From: Roseovarius sp.
GTDB lineage: Bacteria; Pseudomonadota; Alphaproteobacteria; Rhodobacterales; Rhodobacteraceae
Direction of reading: 5' to 3'
Length of the DNA: 64,000 nucleotides
Assembly: GCA_021775255.1 (NCBI GenBank)
Contig: JAJFIA010000001.1
Coordinates: 186,001 to 250,000, forward strand
In this document: piece by piece, positions 27,261 through 39,022 of the stretch
Numbering within the stretch: position 1 is the stretch's first letter
How the letters are laid out: each line of letters opens with the position of its first letter
Made by a program: the position numbers and the translations under genes
The notes under the pieces: generated by a model
What the model saw: the letters and a program-made list of their open reading frames with translations, nothing else
What the model was told of the DNA's origin: nothing
Databases searched by the model: none

Positions 27261-29924
27261 CTATCCCTCCAAAACGGCCCTAGCGGCCTCTATTGCGGCA
27301 TCCGCGTTGGCCGCATCACGCGCCCCGCCCTGAGCCATATCCGCGCGGCCACCGCCGCCTTTCCCGCCCAGTTCCGGCACCACCGCCCGGACCAGATCAA
27401 CCGCCGATAACCGGCTGGTGAGATCCTCCGTCACCCCAGCCGCCACCGCGGCCTTGTCACCGGTGTCGGCGATCAGCACAACCACGCCTGAGCCAAGCCG
27501 CGCCTTATGCTCATCAATCAGCGCGGGCAGGTCTTTGCCTGACACGCCATTTAATACCTGTGCAAGAAATTTAATACCATTTATTTCAATGGCTTCCGGG
27601 CCATCGCCCTGCCCGGCCCCGCCGGCCATGGCCAATTCACGGCGCAACTGAGCCACTTCATTGGCCAGGTCTTTAACCTTTGTTTGTTCGCCTTTGATCC
27701 GTGCGATCACCTGATCCGGCGTCGTTTTCAGCTCTTTGCAAATACCGCTTAGAATTTGACTGTTCTGCGATGTCATTTCCTGTGCCTTGGCGCCAGTCAG
27801 GGCCTCAATCCGCCGAACGCCCGCGCTGCTGGCGCTTTCGCCGGTAAGAGCGAACAGGCCGATATCGCCGGTCTGACGCACATGTGTGCCACCACAAAGC
27901 TCAAGTGAATAGGTTTGACCATCAAGCCCCTTGTTCGAGCCTGTCTCATGGCCCATCGAAACCACGCGCACCTCATCGCCATATTTCTCACCAAACAAGG
28001 CCTGCGCCCCCATTGCACGGGCATCATCGGGGGTCATGATCCGGGTCTCAACCGGGGTATTTTGCCGGATATATTCATTCACTTCGGCCTCGATCCCGGC
28101 CAGTTCCTCCCCGGTCAGGGCCTTGTTATGACTGAAATCAAACCGCAGCCGGTCCTCGGCATTGAGTGAGCCGCGCTGGACCACATGATCGCCCAAAGCC
28201 TGGCGTAAGGCCTCGTTCAACAGATGCGTGGCCGAATGGTTGGCCCGGATAGCCGCGCGCCGCGCGTGATCAACCTCGAGCTGCGCCGCCTGCCCGTTTG
28301 AAACCGCACCTTCGGTAATTTCAGCAAAGTGAATGAACACATTTGCCGCTTTTTTGGTGTCGGATATCCGGGCCGTGCCGCCCTCAACTTTCAAAACCCC
28401 GCTATCGCCCACCTGCCCGCCGGATTCGGCGTAAAATGGCGTCTGATTGAGCGCAATCTGCACGGTTTCGCCTTTCCCGGCTGTCTCAACCTGGGTGCCA
28501 TCACGCAGCAGCGCCATGATCTGGCCCTCGGCAATTTCCGTGTCATAGCCCAGGAATTCGGTGGTGCCCGCATGTTCGGCAATATCAAACCAAACGCTTG
28601 CATCCGCCGCCTCGCCCGTGCCCGACCAGGCCGCCCGCGCCCGGGCTTTTTGTTCAGCCATGGCCGCATCAAAGCCGCCCGTGTCCACTTCTCGGCCCTG
28701 CTCGCGCAGAGCATCCTGCGTCAGATCCAGCGGAAATCCGAATGTGTCATAAAGCTTGAACGCCGTCTCGCCGGGCAGGGCCGCACCTTCGGGCAAGCCG
28801 CCCAATTCCTCATCGAGCAGCCGCAAACCACGTTCAAGCGTTTGTTTGAACCGGGTTTCTTCCAATTCAAGCGTTTCTTCAATCATCGCCTGCGCCCGGC
28901 CAAGCTCGGGGAAGGCCTGTCCCATTTGCCCCACCAATGCGGGCACAAGCCGATGCATCACCGGATCGCGCGCCCCCAAAAGATGCGCATGCCGCATCGC
29001 CCGGCGCATGATCCGGCGCAGCACATAGCCACGGCCCTCATTCGAGGGCATCACCCCGTCGGCGATCAAGAATGAGGTCGAGCGCAGATGATCGGCAATC
29101 ACCCGGTGATGCACATTGCCCGGCCCGTCCGGGTCTGTGCTGGTGGCATTGGCGCTGGCCTCAATCAGGCTGCGCATCAGATCGGTGTCGTAATTGTCGT
29201 GCTTGCCCTGCAAGAGCGCGCCGATGCGTTCCAGCCCCATGCCGGTATCGATGGATTGCATATCCAGATCGCGCAGCGTGCCATCGTTAAGTCGCTCATT
29301 TTGCATGAAAACCAGGTTCCAGATCTCGATAAACCGGTCGCCATCCTCATCCTTGCTGCCCGGCGGCCCGCCCCAGATATCCGGCCCGTGATCATAGAAA
29401 ATCTCGGTACACGGCCCGCAGGGCCCGGTAGCACCCATCGACCAGAAATTATCATCGGTGGCAATGCGGATGATCCGGTCATCGGACAATCCGGCGTATT
29501 TTTTCCAGATCTCCGCCGCCTCGTCATCGGTATGATAGACCGTGACCAGAAGTTTCGATTTATCCAGCCCGAAATCCCTGGTCAGCAAATCCCAGGCATA
29601 GGGAATTGCCTGTTCTTTGAAATAATCGCCAAAGCTGAAATTCCCCAGCATTTCAAAAAACGTATGGTGCCGCGCGGTATAGCCGACATTGTCCAGATCA
29701 TTATGCTTGCCACCCGCGCGCACGCATTTCTGGCTGGTCGTGGCGCGTTTATAATCGCGGTGTTCAACCCCGGTGAAGCAATTCTTGAACTGCACCATGC
29801 CGGAATTGACAAACATCAAAGTCGGATCATTGCGCGGCACCAAGGGCGAGCTTGCAACCACCTGATGATCATTCCTGTCAAAGAAATCCAGAAAAGTCGT
29901 GCGTATTTCATTCAGCGTCGGCAT
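27261..29924 (-). CDS. alaS: Alanyl-tRNA synthetase
   Basis: Charges tRNA-Ala. The 887-aa protein is full length. The N-terminal class II catalytic core is present ([24 protein letters not shown] region, [19 protein letters not shown]). The tRNA recognition domain follows, then the editing domain with zinc ligands in [11 protein letters not shown] and CGGTH, and a C-terminal oligomerisation domain with GKGGGGR. Neighbours are recA upstream and DUF1330 downstream, all on the minus strand. recA and alaS are often close in alphaproteobacteria. Confidence 0.96.
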   Translation of the reverse strand: MPTLNEIRTTFLDFFDRNDHQVVASSPLVPRNDPTLMFVNSGMVQFKNCFTGVEHRDYKRATTSQKCVRAGGKHNDLDNVGYTARHHTFFEMLGNFSFGDYFKEQAIPYAWDLLTRDFGLDKSKLLVTVYHTDDEAAEIWKKYAGLSDDRIIRIATDDNFWSMGATGPCGPCTEIFYDHGPDIWGGPPGSKDEDGDRFIEIWNLVFMQNERLNDGTLRDLDMQSIDTGMGLERIGALLQGKHDNYDTDLMRSLIEASANATSTDPDGPGNVHHRVIADHLRSTSFLIADGVMPSNEGRGYVLRRIMRRAMRHAHLLGARDPVMHRLVPALVGQMGQAFPELGRAQAMIEETLELEETRFKQTLERGLRLLDEELGGLPEGAALPGETAFKLYDTFGFPLDLTQDALREQGREVDTGGFDAAMAEQKARARAAWSGTGEAADASVWFDIAEHAGTTEFLGYDTEIAEGQIMALLRDGTQVETAGKGETVQIALNQTPFYAESGGQVGDSGVLKVEGGTARISDTKKAANVFIHFAEITEGAVSNGQAAQLEVDHARRAAIRANHSATHLLNEALRQALGDHVVQRGSLNAEDRLRFDFSHNKALTGEELAGIEAEVNEYIRQNTPVETRIMTPDDARAMGAQALFGEKYGDEVRVVSMGHETGSNKGLDGQTYSLELCGGTHVRQTGDIGLFALTGESASSAGVRRIEALTGAKAQEMTSQNSQILSGICKELKTTPDQVIARIKGEQTKVKDLANEVAQLRRELAMAGGAGQGDGPEAIEINGIKFLAQVLNGVSGKDLPALIDEHKARLGSGVVVLIADTGDKAAVAAGVTEDLTSRLSAVDLVRAVVPELGGKGGGGRADMAQGGARDAANADAAIEAARAVLEG

Positions 29925-29997
29925 TGGGCTCTCTTTTGGTAAATGGCCAGATGGTTTTGCAGATTTAGCCCTGCATCGGGGGCATGTCCACCATAAG

Positions 29998-30024
29998 AAA
30001 AGCCCGAGGGGGCCCCCGGGCTTT
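29998..30024 (-). terminator. Rho-independent terminator after recA
   Basis: A strong GC-rich stem (AAAGCCC with GGGCTTT, middle GGGGGCCCCC-like) lies 23 bases after the recA stop. On the minus strand it is followed by TTTTCTTA. It should end the recA transcript before alaS. Confidence 0.85.
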
Positions 30025-30046
30025 GCTCAATCCGATATATCGGGTT

Positions 30047-31141
30047 TCAGGCCTCTAAAATATCGTCGCCATCCTCGGCCTTGGTTTTGCTGACATCCTC
30101 GGGTGGCATATCAAAATCCAGCCCGTGTGCCGCGCGAATTTTATCTTCAATCTCAAGGGCGACACGCGGGTTTTCCTTGAGAAATATCTTGGCATTCTCA
30201 CGGCCCTGGCCGATCCGCTCATCACCATAGCTGAACCAGCTGCCGGATTTTTCAACCACGCCGGCAGCAACACCAAGATCCAGCATCTCCCCCATTTTCG
30301 AGATGCCCTCACCAAACATGATATCGAATTCAACCTTCTTGAACGGCGGGGCCACCTTGTTTTTCACAATCTTGACGCGGGTGGCATTGCCAATGATTTC
30401 ATCGCGATCCTTCAGCGATCCGATGCGGCGGATATCAAGCCGGACCGAGCTGTAGAATTTCAGCGCATTGCCGCCCGATGTGGTTTCCGGGCTGCCAAAC
30501 ATCACGCCGATTTTCATCCGGATCTGGTTGATGAAAATCACCGTGCATTTGCTGCGGTTGATCGAGCCGGTGAGCTTGCGCATCGCTTTGCTCATCAGCC
30601 GGGCCTGCACGCCCACGCTGCTATCACCCATCTCGCCTTCAAGTTCGGATTTTGGCGTCAGTGCCGCCACCGAATCAACCACAACCATACTGACCGCACC
30701 GGACCGCACCAATGTATCGACAATCTCAAGCGATTGCTCGCCGGTGTCGGGCTGTGAGATCAGCAGTTCATCCAGATCAACCCCCAGTTTGCGGGCGTAA
30801 GACGGATCAAGCGCATGTTCGGCATCGACAAAGGCACAGACCCCGCCGGTTTTCTGGGCTTCGGCGATGCAATGCAGGGTCAATGTGGTTTTGCCAGAGC
30901 TTTCCGGGCCATATATCTCAATAATCCGGCCCTTGGGCAGTCCGCCAATACCCAGCGCAATATCCAGACCGATCGAGCCGGTGGACGTGGCCTCAATATC
31001 CTGCACCGCGTTACCGGCACCAAGCTTCATGATCGAGCCTTTGCCGAACTGCCGTTCAATCTGCGCCAGAGCACTGTCCAGCGCCTTTTGCTTGTCTGCG
31101 TTTTTTTTGTTGTCCATTGATAAAAGATCTGCCGTTGCCAT
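30047..31141 (-). CDS. recA: Recombinase RecA
   Basis: DNA strand-exchange ATPase and SOS co-protease. The 364-aa protein starts at 31141, with AAGGAAG seven bases upstream. Walker A GPESSGKT is at residues 78-85, and [22 protein letters not shown] and the L2 loop [16 protein letters not shown] follow. The acidic tail is present (EDGDDILEA). A promoter with an SOS box lies upstream and a terminator directly downstream, so it is a single-gene unit. Confidence 0.97.
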   Translation of the reverse strand: MATADLLSMDNKKNADKQKALDSALAQIERQFGKGSIMKLGAGNAVQDIEATSTGSIGLDIALGIGGLPKGRIIEIYGPESSGKTTLTLHCIAEAQKTGGVCAFVDAEHALDPSYARKLGVDLDELLISQPDTGEQSLEIVDTLVRSGAVSMVVVDSVAALTPKSELEGEMGDSSVGVQARLMSKAMRKLTGSINRSKCTVIFINQIRMKIGVMFGSPETTSGGNALKFYSSVRLDIRRIGSLKDRDEIIGNATRVKIVKNKVAPPFKKVEFDIMFGEGISKMGEMLDLGVAAGVVEKSGSWFSYGDERIGQGRENAKIFLKENPRVALEIEDKIRAAHGLDFDMPPEDVSKTKAEDGDDILEA

Positions 31142-31190
31142 TGTTCACTTCCTTATTCCACACCCGGTTGCGGGCGGCAATCACTGCCTT

Positions 31191-31239
31191 GTTCACCTCT
31201 TGTTCTTCGCCTTATGGAGACAAAAAGAGAACATTTCAA
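31191..31239 (-). promoter_or_regulatory. recA promoter with alphaproteobacterial SOS box
   Basis: On the minus strand TTGAAA (31239-31234) and CATAAG (31216-31211) are spaced by exactly 17 bases, a good sigma-70-type promoter. Just downstream lies a direct repeat that reads GTTC-N7-GTTC on the plus strand (31191-31205). This is the LexA box form known from Rhodobacter and relatives. Its place near the transcription start predicts repression by LexA. Confidence 0.75.
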
Positions 31240-31331
31240 GAAAATTGTTCATATCTTCACTTTTGCCCAGAAGAGTTAAAGAGTAGTTTACAGATAACAA
31301 AAATGCTTAATTCATCGGAGAAGCCCCTGAT

Positions 31332-31958
31332 ATGCTTGTATTTTCCAAGGCAAAACTGGTTATTCTCAGTGTGCCGAAAACCGGCACAACCGCCTATCAG
31401 GCCGCACTTGCGCCATTGGCAAGCCTGATTGTATCGGACCCGCCCGAGCTTAAACACGCGCCGGTTTTTCGCTATAACCGTTATTTTCGCCCGATGCTGG
31501 AGAAATTCATCGGGGGTGATCTTGATGTCATGGCGGTAATCCGCGAGCCGATTAGCTGGCTGGGCAGTTGGTATCGCTATCGCAGGCGTGATTTCATGAA
31601 AGACATGCCCAACGCCACCCATGATATCAGTTTTGATGAATTCATCGAGGCCTATATGCGCGGCGACAAGCCCAGTTTTGCCAATGTGGGCTCACAGGCA
31701 AAATTTCTGGAACCTGCCGGAAATGGCACTGCGGCCACGCATGTTTTTCGCTATGAGGATCAGGCCGGGATCATTGCCTTTCTGGAAGATCGGCTTGGGT
31801 GCAGTATCACCACCACCCGCCAGAATGTATCGCCGGAAATGCCGTTGGAACTGATGCCGGATGTCGAGGCGCGATTGCGCCGGAAATGCGCGGATGAATT
31901 TGCCTTGTGGCACTCGATTGGCGCGGATGGATCCTATTCATTGCCGCGCTCACGCTGA
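31332..31958 (+). CDS. Sulfotransferase-like protein
   Basis: Protein of 208 aa with the 5' PAPS-binding loop of sulfotransferases (LSVPKTGTTAYQ, residues 12-23) and a likely 3'-phosphate site in VIREPISWLGSWYR (about 69-82). It would transfer sulfate from PAPS to an unknown acceptor. It is shorter than typical carbohydrate sulfotransferases but of a size common in marine alphaproteobacteria. The upstream region is AT-rich. Its last nine bases overlap the end of the convergent cckA gene. Confidence 0.72.
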   Translation: MLVFSKAKLVILSVPKTGTTAYQAALAPLASLIVSDPPELKHAPVFRYNRYFRPMLEKFIGGDLDVMAVIREPISWLGSWYRYRRRDFMKDMPNATHDISFDEFIEAYMRGDKPSFANVGSQAKFLEPAGNGTAATHVFRYEDQAGIIAFLEDRLGCSITTTRQNVSPEMPLELMPDVEARLRRKCADEFALWHSIGADGSYSLPRSR

Positions 31959-34298
31959 AACCGGCGCGGATTTTACATTCAACTGCCCCTGAACCGTTTC
32001 GGTCAGCGCTGTGAGCGAGAAGGGTTTGGGTAAAAACACCGAATTGGGGATTTTTGACTGGCTATTGCCAAAGGTTTCTTCCGCATAGCCGGACATGAAA
32101 ACAACGCTGACATCCGGCCTTTGCTTGCGCGCCTGCAAGACCCAGGTGGGCCCGTCGATGCCCGGCATGATCACATCGGTGACAAACACATCAATTTTCA
32201 GATCATCATCCTGTAAAAGCTCAAGTGCATCCTCGCCGGATTCTGCCTCGAGCACGGTAAAGCCGCGCAATTGCAGGGCCCGGCTGGCAAAAGCCCGCAC
32301 CGGCGCCTCGTCCTCAACCAAAAGGACAACCCCATCAATCTCATCTGCGACGGTCTTCACTTCTGGCTGATGCGTTGCCACTGGTTCAATCACATCATGT
32401 GCAGGCAACAAAAGCTGAAAACTTGTACCCGCGCCCGGCACGCTATCCACAAAGATAAACCCGCCGGTTTGCTTGATGATGCCATATGCCGTTGACAGGC
32501 CCAGCCCGGTGCCTTCACCCACACGTTTGGTTGTAAAAAACGGCTCAAAAACCTTTTGCAGTTTATCCGCCGGGATCCCAACACCCTGGTCAATCACCTT
32601 GACGGAAACATATTTCCCCGGCGCCACAACCGCGCGATCCCGGCGCAATGGTTCTTTCAACAGCAGATTTTCAGTTTCAATCCGGATATCCCCGCCCTGT
32701 CTCATCGCGTCACGGGCATTCACCACAAGATTCATCAGCACCTGTTCCAACTGTCTCTTGTCCGCCCGGATTGCCGAAAGCCCGGGATCGTGGCTTAATG
32801 TCAGCGTCACCTTTTCACCCACCAGCCGGTTAAGCAGATGCGTCAGATCCGACAGCATATCGCGCATATCCATCACCTCGGGCCGCAAGGTCTGTTTGCG
32901 CGAATAGGCCAGAAGCTGCCCCACGAGCGCCGCCGCGCGATTGGCATTCTGGTTGATCTGCATCAGATCACTATAATCAAGATCACTTTGGTCATGGCGC
33001 AGAAGCAGTAAATCGCAATGGCCGGATATGGCCGTCAGAAGGTTATTGAAATCATGCGCCACCCCGCCCGCCAGTTGCCCAATGGCCTGCATTTTCTGGC
33101 TTTGTACAAACTGCGCCTCGAGTGATTTCAGCTCGGTCGCGTCATTCAGAACGGCAATCAGAATGGTTTCGCCCTCTTCCATGGCGCGGTTGAGCGTGAC
33201 TTGCAAAAACACCTCTTTATCTTTGCGCTTGACCTGCAAAAACTCCGAATGCACGGTGCCCCGCCCCACGGCGGCATCCTCAAGCCAATCGGGGATCGAA
33301 CGCCCCAGCCCTTCCATGAAATCGCCCAGCACCTTGCCGGCACAGCTTTCAACCCCAAGCAAATCACGGGCCGGCTGATTGGAAAGCTGAATATCGCCGC
33401 CGCGTGCAAGCTTCAAAAGCGGCACAGGAAGCTCATCAAAAAAAGTCCAGCCATCGGGCTGCCGTTCCGTTGCGGCAACCCCCGGCAGAAGAAAAACTTC
33501 GCGCCGACCGGCGGTGCCTTCCAGCTCGACCACCAGGCATGACGTCACGCCATCACTGGTGCTGATGTCATTGAGTTGCCCCGATCTGAGCGGCAGTTTT
33601 CGGCAAACCCGGTCCAATGTGCGGGCGCGTTCCCCAACCAGTTCTCGCGCGGCGCGGTTCATGAACAAAATCGCATCATTGCGCCCCACCGTCAGCATCG
33701 GCAAGGGCATCGGATCACTGCTGCGCTGTGGTTTATCCGCCGATTTCTCAATCCGCCACAGAAGCTGATCCGCCCCGGCGCGGTGAACCGCGATGCGCAC
33801 ATGCCCCCCCCGGGTTACAATATCTTCCTGCGCCGCACCCATGGTTTCGGCTTTTGTGCCCATGCGAAACAATATCGCACCGGGATTGGCCAGGGTCGAT
33901 TGCAGCGCGCCTGCCAGTGTTGTGGCCGCCGCCATATCGAATTTTTTTCCCGCCGCCTTGTTATGGCAGATGATCGCCCCATCGAGCCCGGTCACAATGC
34001 TTGGGGCGCTGTCATGGACGATGAATTCCGCCAGTGTCAGCGCCGCATGGCGCGCCGGTGCCAGGGCAGAGCTGGAAAATACCGTGATCCAGAACGCCGC
34101 CATCGCCAGTATCGCGGCAAGAACCAGTACCGCAAAGCGCATCGTCTCATCCGGGGCCAGCCAGCCGATAACAACAAATATGACAGAGGCCGAAAGAATA
34201 ATGCCCGCCCGGGGCCGCAAACGCTCGGCCGCCTGACGTACCGGGCCTGCGGAAATATTCAAAAAAGCCAAAGGCGCTGCCCTCGCATCATGGTTCAT
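31950..34298 (-). CDS. cckA: Cell-cycle hybrid histidine kinase CckA
   Basis: Membrane histidine kinase/phosphatase at the top of the CckA-ChpT-CtrA phosphorelay. In the 782-aa protein, two membrane helices lie at about residues 33-48 and 54-75 and PAS-type sensing regions at about 90-390. The phosphoacceptor is H415 in GGVAHDFNNLL. The ATPase domain has NLVVNARDAM, DQGVGIP and GEGTGLGLSTAYGI. The C-terminal receiver domain has its phosphorylated Asp at 708 (TDVIMPG). This layout is the standard CckA form. In Rhodobacterales the pathway controls motility, gene transfer and quorum responses more than viability. Confidence 0.92.
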   Translation of the reverse strand: MNHDARAAPLAFLNISAGPVRQAAERLRPRAGIILSASVIFVVIGWLAPDETMRFAVLVLAAILAMAAFWITVFSSSALAPARHAALTLAEFIVHDSAPSIVTGLDGAIICHNKAAGKKFDMAAATTLAGALQSTLANPGAILFRMGTKAETMGAAQEDIVTRGGHVRIAVHRAGADQLLWRIEKSADKPQRSSDPMPLPMLTVGRNDAILFMNRAARELVGERARTLDRVCRKLPLRSGQLNDISTSDGVTSCLVVELEGTAGRREVFLLPGVAATERQPDGWTFFDELPVPLLKLARGGDIQLSNQPARDLLGVESCAGKVLGDFMEGLGRSIPDWLEDAAVGRGTVHSEFLQVKRKDKEVFLQVTLNRAMEEGETILIAVLNDATELKSLEAQFVQSQKMQAIGQLAGGVAHDFNNLLTAISGHCDLLLLRHDQSDLDYSDLMQINQNANRAAALVGQLLAYSRKQTLRPEVMDMRDMLSDLTHLLNRLVGEKVTLTLSHDPGLSAIRADKRQLEQVLMNLVVNARDAMRQGGDIRIETENLLLKEPLRRDRAVVAPGKYVSVKVIDQGVGIPADKLQKVFEPFFTTKRVGEGTGLGLSTAYGIIKQTGGFIFVDSVPGAGTSFQLLLPAHDVIEPVATHQPEVKTVADEIDGVVLLVEDEAPVRAFASRALQLRGFTVLEAESGEDALELLQDDDLKIDVFVTDVIMPGIDGPTWVLQARKQRPDVSVVFMSGYAEETFGNSQSKIPNSVFLPKPFSLTALTETVQGQLNVKSAPVSA

Positions 34299-34376
34299 TC
34301 AAACCAACACTGGCTTAAAAGACTTAACCATGATTTAACGCCATCATGAAAAACACGTCAAGGTTGCTAAGTATTT

Positions 34377-35537
34377 TTAATTTCTGCCTAGATGCGCTAT
34401 GAAAAACCCATCTCCGCCCTCGGAGAGCGGCCAATGCCTTTGCAGATCCGCGTGCCAGCCCGGTGTTTGAGCCAGAAACTGCGCAATCCGATCCTGATTT
34501 TCCACGCTCAGGATCGAGCAGGTGGCATAGATCAGCCTGCCGCCCGCCCCCACCAGCATTGCCGCATCCTGCAATATCTGATCCTGCATGGCCGTCAGTT
34601 CCGCCAATCGCTCGGGGGTAAGCCGCCATTTGGCATCCGGCGTGCGCCGCCACGCGCCGCTGCCGGAACAGGGCGCATCACATAGCACCAGATCATAAGG
34701 TGCCTTCGCCGTGGCATCCTGCAAAATCTCAACATCAATCCCGGCACGTTTAGCCCGCGCGGGCAGGTCTTTCATCCGATCCGCATCGGCATCATGGGCC
34801 AGCCATTCGGCCTGCGCCCGTGCGGCCAGTGCCAGCGTCTTGCCACCGCCCCCGGCGCAATAATCCAGAACCCTGATATCCGGTGCAATTTCAAGGGTTT
34901 CCATGGCGGCCTGACTTGAGCCATCCTGTAATTCAATCCAGCCTTGTTGATACGCCTCTGATCCCGCCACGCGCCGCGCGCCATCGCTTACGATCAGGGC
35001 CGTGGGGGCAATATCATGGGCCTGTGCTTCAATGCCGCTTTCGGCCAGTTTGGCAATCGCATCCGCGCGCGTGGATTTACGCGAATTCACCCGCAGCATC
35101 ACCGGCGCGCGCAAGCGCAAAGCCTGTGCAGCAGCTTTAGCATTATCGCCTAATGAATTGATAAATATGGGAATAAGCCAATCCGGCAGATTAAACTCTT
35201 GCCCCATGCCTGAAGGCCCTTGCCCGGATTGAGCCTCGGCCTCACTCAGCGGGTCAGGGCCGTAACCCAGCCCGTTGAAATACTCTGAAAGCGTTCTATC
35301 CGCCGCGCGCAAAGCCCCGATCATCAGGCCGCGCCCGGTATCGCCTCCGCCAAGCCAGGCATAGGACCGGCGACAGCGCAGCGCCTGATAGACATGATCG
35401 CGGATAGCGGCCCTGTCCCCGGAACCGGCAAAGCGCGATTTGCGCGCCCAGCCGGTCAAGGCCTTTTCAGCAGGGGCCCCATCCAGGATGCTGTCCAGAA
35501 TCACGATCGTGGCCTGAATGCGGGCTGAAGGGGTCAT
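34377..35537 (-). CDS. RsmB/NOP-family RNA m5C methyltransferase
   Basis: SAM-dependent methyltransferase of 386 aa that probably makes 5-methylcytosine in 16S rRNA. The N-terminal third resembles the NusB/RNA-binding part of RsmB-like proteins. The C-terminal half has the SAM motif VLDYCAGGGGKTLALAA and the paired cysteines in DAPCSGSGAWRR and YATCSILSVEN, which are the release and nucleophile cysteines of this family. It follows guaB on the same strand after 46 bases. The precise target base cannot be read from sequence. Confidence 0.85.
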   Translation of the reverse strand: MTPSARIQATIVILDSILDGAPAEKALTGWARKSRFAGSGDRAAIRDHVYQALRCRRSYAWLGGGDTGRGLMIGALRAADRTLSEYFNGLGYGPDPLSEAEAQSGQGPSGMGQEFNLPDWLIPIFINSLGDNAKAAAQALRLRAPVMLRVNSRKSTRADAIAKLAESGIEAQAHDIAPTALIVSDGARRVAGSEAYQQGWIELQDGSSQAAMETLEIAPDIRVLDYCAGGGGKTLALAARAQAEWLAHDADADRMKDLPARAKRAGIDVEILQDATAKAPYDLVLCDAPCSGSGAWRRTPDAKWRLTPERLAELTAMQDQILQDAAMLVGAGGRLIYATCSILSVENQDRIAQFLAQTPGWHADLQRHWPLSEGGDGFFIAHLGRN

Positions 35538-35583
35538 GGCTTCACTTTAAGTTAGATTTTTATCATATTGATATTATTACGAT

Positions 35584-37068
<1,485 letters not shown>

Positions 37069-37239
37069 CTATTTCATGGATTGGCTTTGGGGGAAAGGGC
37101 GGAATTGCCCCCATTTTGGCATTATGCGAAAATCTCGGCCTGTTCAGCGCGCGGGTAAATACATTTTCGGGCTTGCATTCCGGCCCTGCGAGGGGGCTCA
37201 TACCTGTGCATTACCAGCAAAACACGCGAAAGAAATGAC

Positions 37240-37962
37240 ATGCTTGCCAGATTGTTGAAATCCCGCCTGCTCCGCCTTGCCATCGTGCTTCTGGCAATCG
37301 CCGCCGGGGCCTTTTATATGACCGGGCCTGACCGGGAAGCGGCCCCCGTGGTTGCCGGTGCGGGTACCACCATCCGCGTTCTGGATTTTTCAAATCTCAC
37401 CGGCCTTGATCCCCTGCCCGAGGGCTGGCGGCACGAGACATTCTGGTTCACGCCGCCGATGGAATTGTCACTGGTCGAGCAACAGGGCAAAAAGGCGCTG
37501 CGCTGTGAAACCAATGCGGGCGGCTCCATTCTGGCGCGCAACACCGATATTGATCTGGTTGAATTTCCCGTGCTCGAATGGTCGTGGTTTATCGAAGACC
37601 CGATCGAAAGCGACCTCGACGAGCGCACCAAAGAGGGCGATGATCACCCCGCCCGCCTGTTCATGGGGTTCATGGATGAGGCCGGGCAGGCGCACCACGC
37701 CGAGATCATCTGGAGCAACCGCCATTTCAAGCCGGGTGAGTATAAATATATCGGGGATTTTGCCCATTATGTGGCCAATGGCCGGGATGAAAATGCCGGA
37801 AAATGGCAGGCGCAAACTGTTGATTTGCTGGATATTTACCGCAAGGCAACAGGATTGCAGGACAAGCCCCGCCTGAAAACCCTGGCTGTTTTTTGTGACA
37901 GCGATAATACCGGTGGTCATAGTGTTGCGTATTTCACCGATGTTGTGATGAGAAAACGCTAA
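37240..37962 (+). CDS. DUF3047 exported or membrane-anchored protein
   Basis: Protein of 240 aa with an N-terminal membrane anchor or uncleaved signal (about residues 10-28). The remainder matches the DUF3047 pattern: LEWSWFIEDPIESDLDERTK, then DDHPARLFMGF, HAEIIWSNRHFKPGEYKYIG and LAVFCDSDNTGGHSVAYF. The family is periplasmic and beta-rich, with no known activity. It precedes the agmatinase-like gene by 12 bases, so the two are probably co-transcribed. Confidence 0.8.
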   Translation: MLARLLKSRLLRLAIVLLAIAAGAFYMTGPDREAAPVVAGAGTTIRVLDFSNLTGLDPLPEGWRHETFWFTPPMELSLVEQQGKKALRCETNAGGSILARNTDIDLVEFPVLEWSWFIEDPIESDLDERTKEGDDHPARLFMGFMDEAGQAHHAEIIWSNRHFKPGEYKYIGDFAHYVANGRDENAGKWQAQTVDLLDIYRKATGLQDKPRLKTLAVFCDSDNTGGHSVAYFTDVVMRKR

Positions 37963-37974
37963 CGGAGACAGAGC

Positions 37975-38922
37975 ATGAGCAAACACGGATATGAAACCGG
38001 GCGGCTTGATCTGCCCTTTGTTGGCATTTCCACCTTCGGCAAGCGGCCTTATGTGAGCGATTGGCAGGCGATTGACGCCGATGTGGCCATCCTTGGCGCG
38101 CCGTTTGATGCGGGCACGCAGTGGCGGCCCGGCGCGCGGTTCGGGCCGCGCTCGGTGCGCGAAGCCTCAACTTTGTTCAGCTTTGGCCATGCGGGTGCCT
38201 ATGATCATGAGGATGATGTCACCTATCTGCCCGGTGACGTGCGCATTGTTGATATTGGCGACGCCGATATCGTGCATACGGACACGATGAAAAGCCACGC
38301 CAATATCGAGGCAGGCGTGCGGGCGATTCTGGATGCCGGTGCCCTGCCCGTCACCATCGGCGGCGATCATTCGATCAATATTCCCTGCATCAACGCCTTT
38401 GAAGGCCGGGGCAATATCCATATCCTGCAAATCGACGCGCATCTGGATTTTGTCGATGAACGCCACGGGGTGCGCCATGGCCATGGCAACCCGATGCGCC
38501 GCGCGGCGGAAAAGGCCTATGTCACCGGCCTCACGCAGCTTGGTATCCGCAATGTCAGCTCCACCGCCAAAGAGGGGTATGAGGCCGCCCGCGCCATGGG
38601 TTCGGATATTTTATCAGTCCGGCAAATGCGGGCTCTGGGCACCGAGGCCACCGCCGCGCGCATTCCCAAGGGCGCCCGGCTTTATATCACCATTGATATT
38701 GATGCCTTCTGCCCCTCGATTGCGCCGGGCACCGGCACACCGAGCCATGGCGGATTTTTGTATTACGAGGTGCTGGAGCTGATGCAATCGGTGGCACAAA
38801 ACCATGAAATTGCGGGGATTGATCTGGTCGAGGTGGCCCCGGCCTATGATCCGACCGATAGCACGTCCATTCTGGCGGCGCAGCTTTTGCTCAACACGCT
38901 GGGCTTCATTTTCGCGCGCTGA
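37975..38922 (+). CDS. speB: Ureohydrolase, probable agmatinase
   Basis: Binuclear manganese enzyme of the arginase/agmatinase family, 315 aa. All six metal ligands are present: H132 in GGDHS, D154/H156/D158 in DAHLD, and D241/D243 in DIDAF. The agmatinase-type APGTGTPSHGG follows. Agmatinase releases urea and putrescine from agmatine, which would tie in with the polyamine genes at the left end of the window. However, relatives act on guanidinobutyrate, guanidinopropionate or similar, and sequence alone does not decide this. A GGAGA ribosome site precedes the ATG. Confidence 0.8.
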   Translation: MSKHGYETGRLDLPFVGISTFGKRPYVSDWQAIDADVAILGAPFDAGTQWRPGARFGPRSVREASTLFSFGHAGAYDHEDDVTYLPGDVRIVDIGDADIVHTDTMKSHANIEAGVRAILDAGALPVTIGGDHSINIPCINAFEGRGNIHILQIDAHLDFVDERHGVRHGHGNPMRRAAEKAYVTGLTQLGIRNVSSTAKEGYEAARAMGSDILSVRQMRALGTEATAARIPKGARLYITIDIDAFCPSIAPGTGTPSHGGFLYYEVLELMQSVAQNHEIAGIDLVEVAPAYDPTDSTSILAAQLLLNTLGFIFAR

Positions 38923-39022
38923 ATTCCGCCAGCCATGCCAGAGCACACAGGCCTTACACAGATGCGTGATCAGAGGTTGATTGTGGCTTGGCCAGCGGCG
39001 GCTGCCCTGCCACAATAGGATA

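Noticed and set aside
28329..29942. Two long plus-strand frames inside alaS
   Set aside because: alaS is unmistakable on the other strand; these have no domain content.
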